Assembly: GCA_905198575.1 (NCBI GenBank)
Contig: CAJKDC010000101.1
Coordinates: 1-7,978, forward strand
Source: an uncultured Bacteroides sp.
GTDB taxonomy: Bacteria; Bacteroidota; Bacteroidia; Bacteroidales; Bacteroidaceae
DNA: 7,978 nucleotides
Direction: 5' to 3'
Under the pieces are notes generated by a model, which saw only the letters and a list, made by a program, of their open reading frames with translations, ran no database searches and had not been told where the DNA came from. Both the position numbers and the translations under genes were made by a program. Numbering within the stretch: the first letter of the stretch is position 1; the number at the start of each line of letters is the position of its first letter. Below, piece by piece: positions 7,917 to 7,978 of the stretch.

Positions 7917-7978
7917 TTATTTTACTTTCCATTCAATCACCCCTCCCGAAGCTCCTTTCTGCAATTGTGCTGCAATTT
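7917..7978 (-). CDS. Possible C-terminal end of an upstream gene of unknown function, 5' part outside window
   Basis: One minus-strand frame is open from the right edge to a TAA at 7919-7917 and would end a protein in IAAQLQKGASGGVIEWKVK. The other two minus-strand frames meet stops earlier. An open frame this short (about 20 codons) occurs by chance often, so support is weak. In its favour, the stop is 31 bases before the SusC-like start, similar to the other close spacings here, and I see no Bacteroides-type promoter (TTTG, then TAnnTTTG) in the gap. The family cannot be recognised from 20 residues. Confidence 0.4.
   Translation of the reverse strand, partial: IAAQLQKGASGGVIEWKVK

Noticed and set aside
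7958..7976. Direct repeat TTGCAG, 5-base spacer, TTGCAG on the minus strand near the right edge
   Set aside because: Only six bases repeated twice, possibly within coding sequence; too short to call an operator or attachment site.

Overview
The window looks like part of a Bacteroidota chromosome, most likely Bacteroides or a close relative. The evidence is a SusC-type TonB-dependent transporter followed directly by a SusD-type lipoprotein, lipoprotein signals ending in Cys plus acidic residues, A/T-rich leaders without a clear GGAGG ribosome site, and a BACON domain. These are the marks of a polysaccharide (or glycoprotein) utilization locus, PUL. Everything supportable lies on the minus strand, so the genes read from right to left.

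Layout in transcription order: (1) 7978-7917, a probable C-terminal tail of an upstream gene that starts outside the window; (2) 7885-4784, a complete 1033-residue SusC-like outer-membrane transporter; (3) 4769-3051, a complete 572-residue SusD/RagB-like surface glycan-binding lipoprotein; (4) 3031-1544, a 495-residue lipoprotein that reads as three tandem copies of a DUF4859-like module; (5) 1526 (or 1532) to the left edge, a lipoprotein with a BACON domain and a zinc-metallopeptidase-like domain (HEIGH motif, DUF6055-like), lacking its 3' end. The gaps are only about 11 to 31 bases, with no terminator-like hairpin recognised in them, so genes 2-5 are almost certainly one transcript. There is no gene-free stretch longer than 31 bases.

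Proposed joint function (inference): SusC and SusD form the import complex in the outer membrane. The DUF4859-like protein sits in the position usually taken by SusE/SusF-type accessory binding proteins and probably holds the ligand at the surface. The last protein may bind or cut a protein or glycoprotein, which would expose glycans for import. No glycoside hydrolase, sugar transporter of the inner membrane, or regulator is visible, so the substrate cannot be named from the window. I saw no RNA gene, CRISPR array, insertion sequence, or phage feature.
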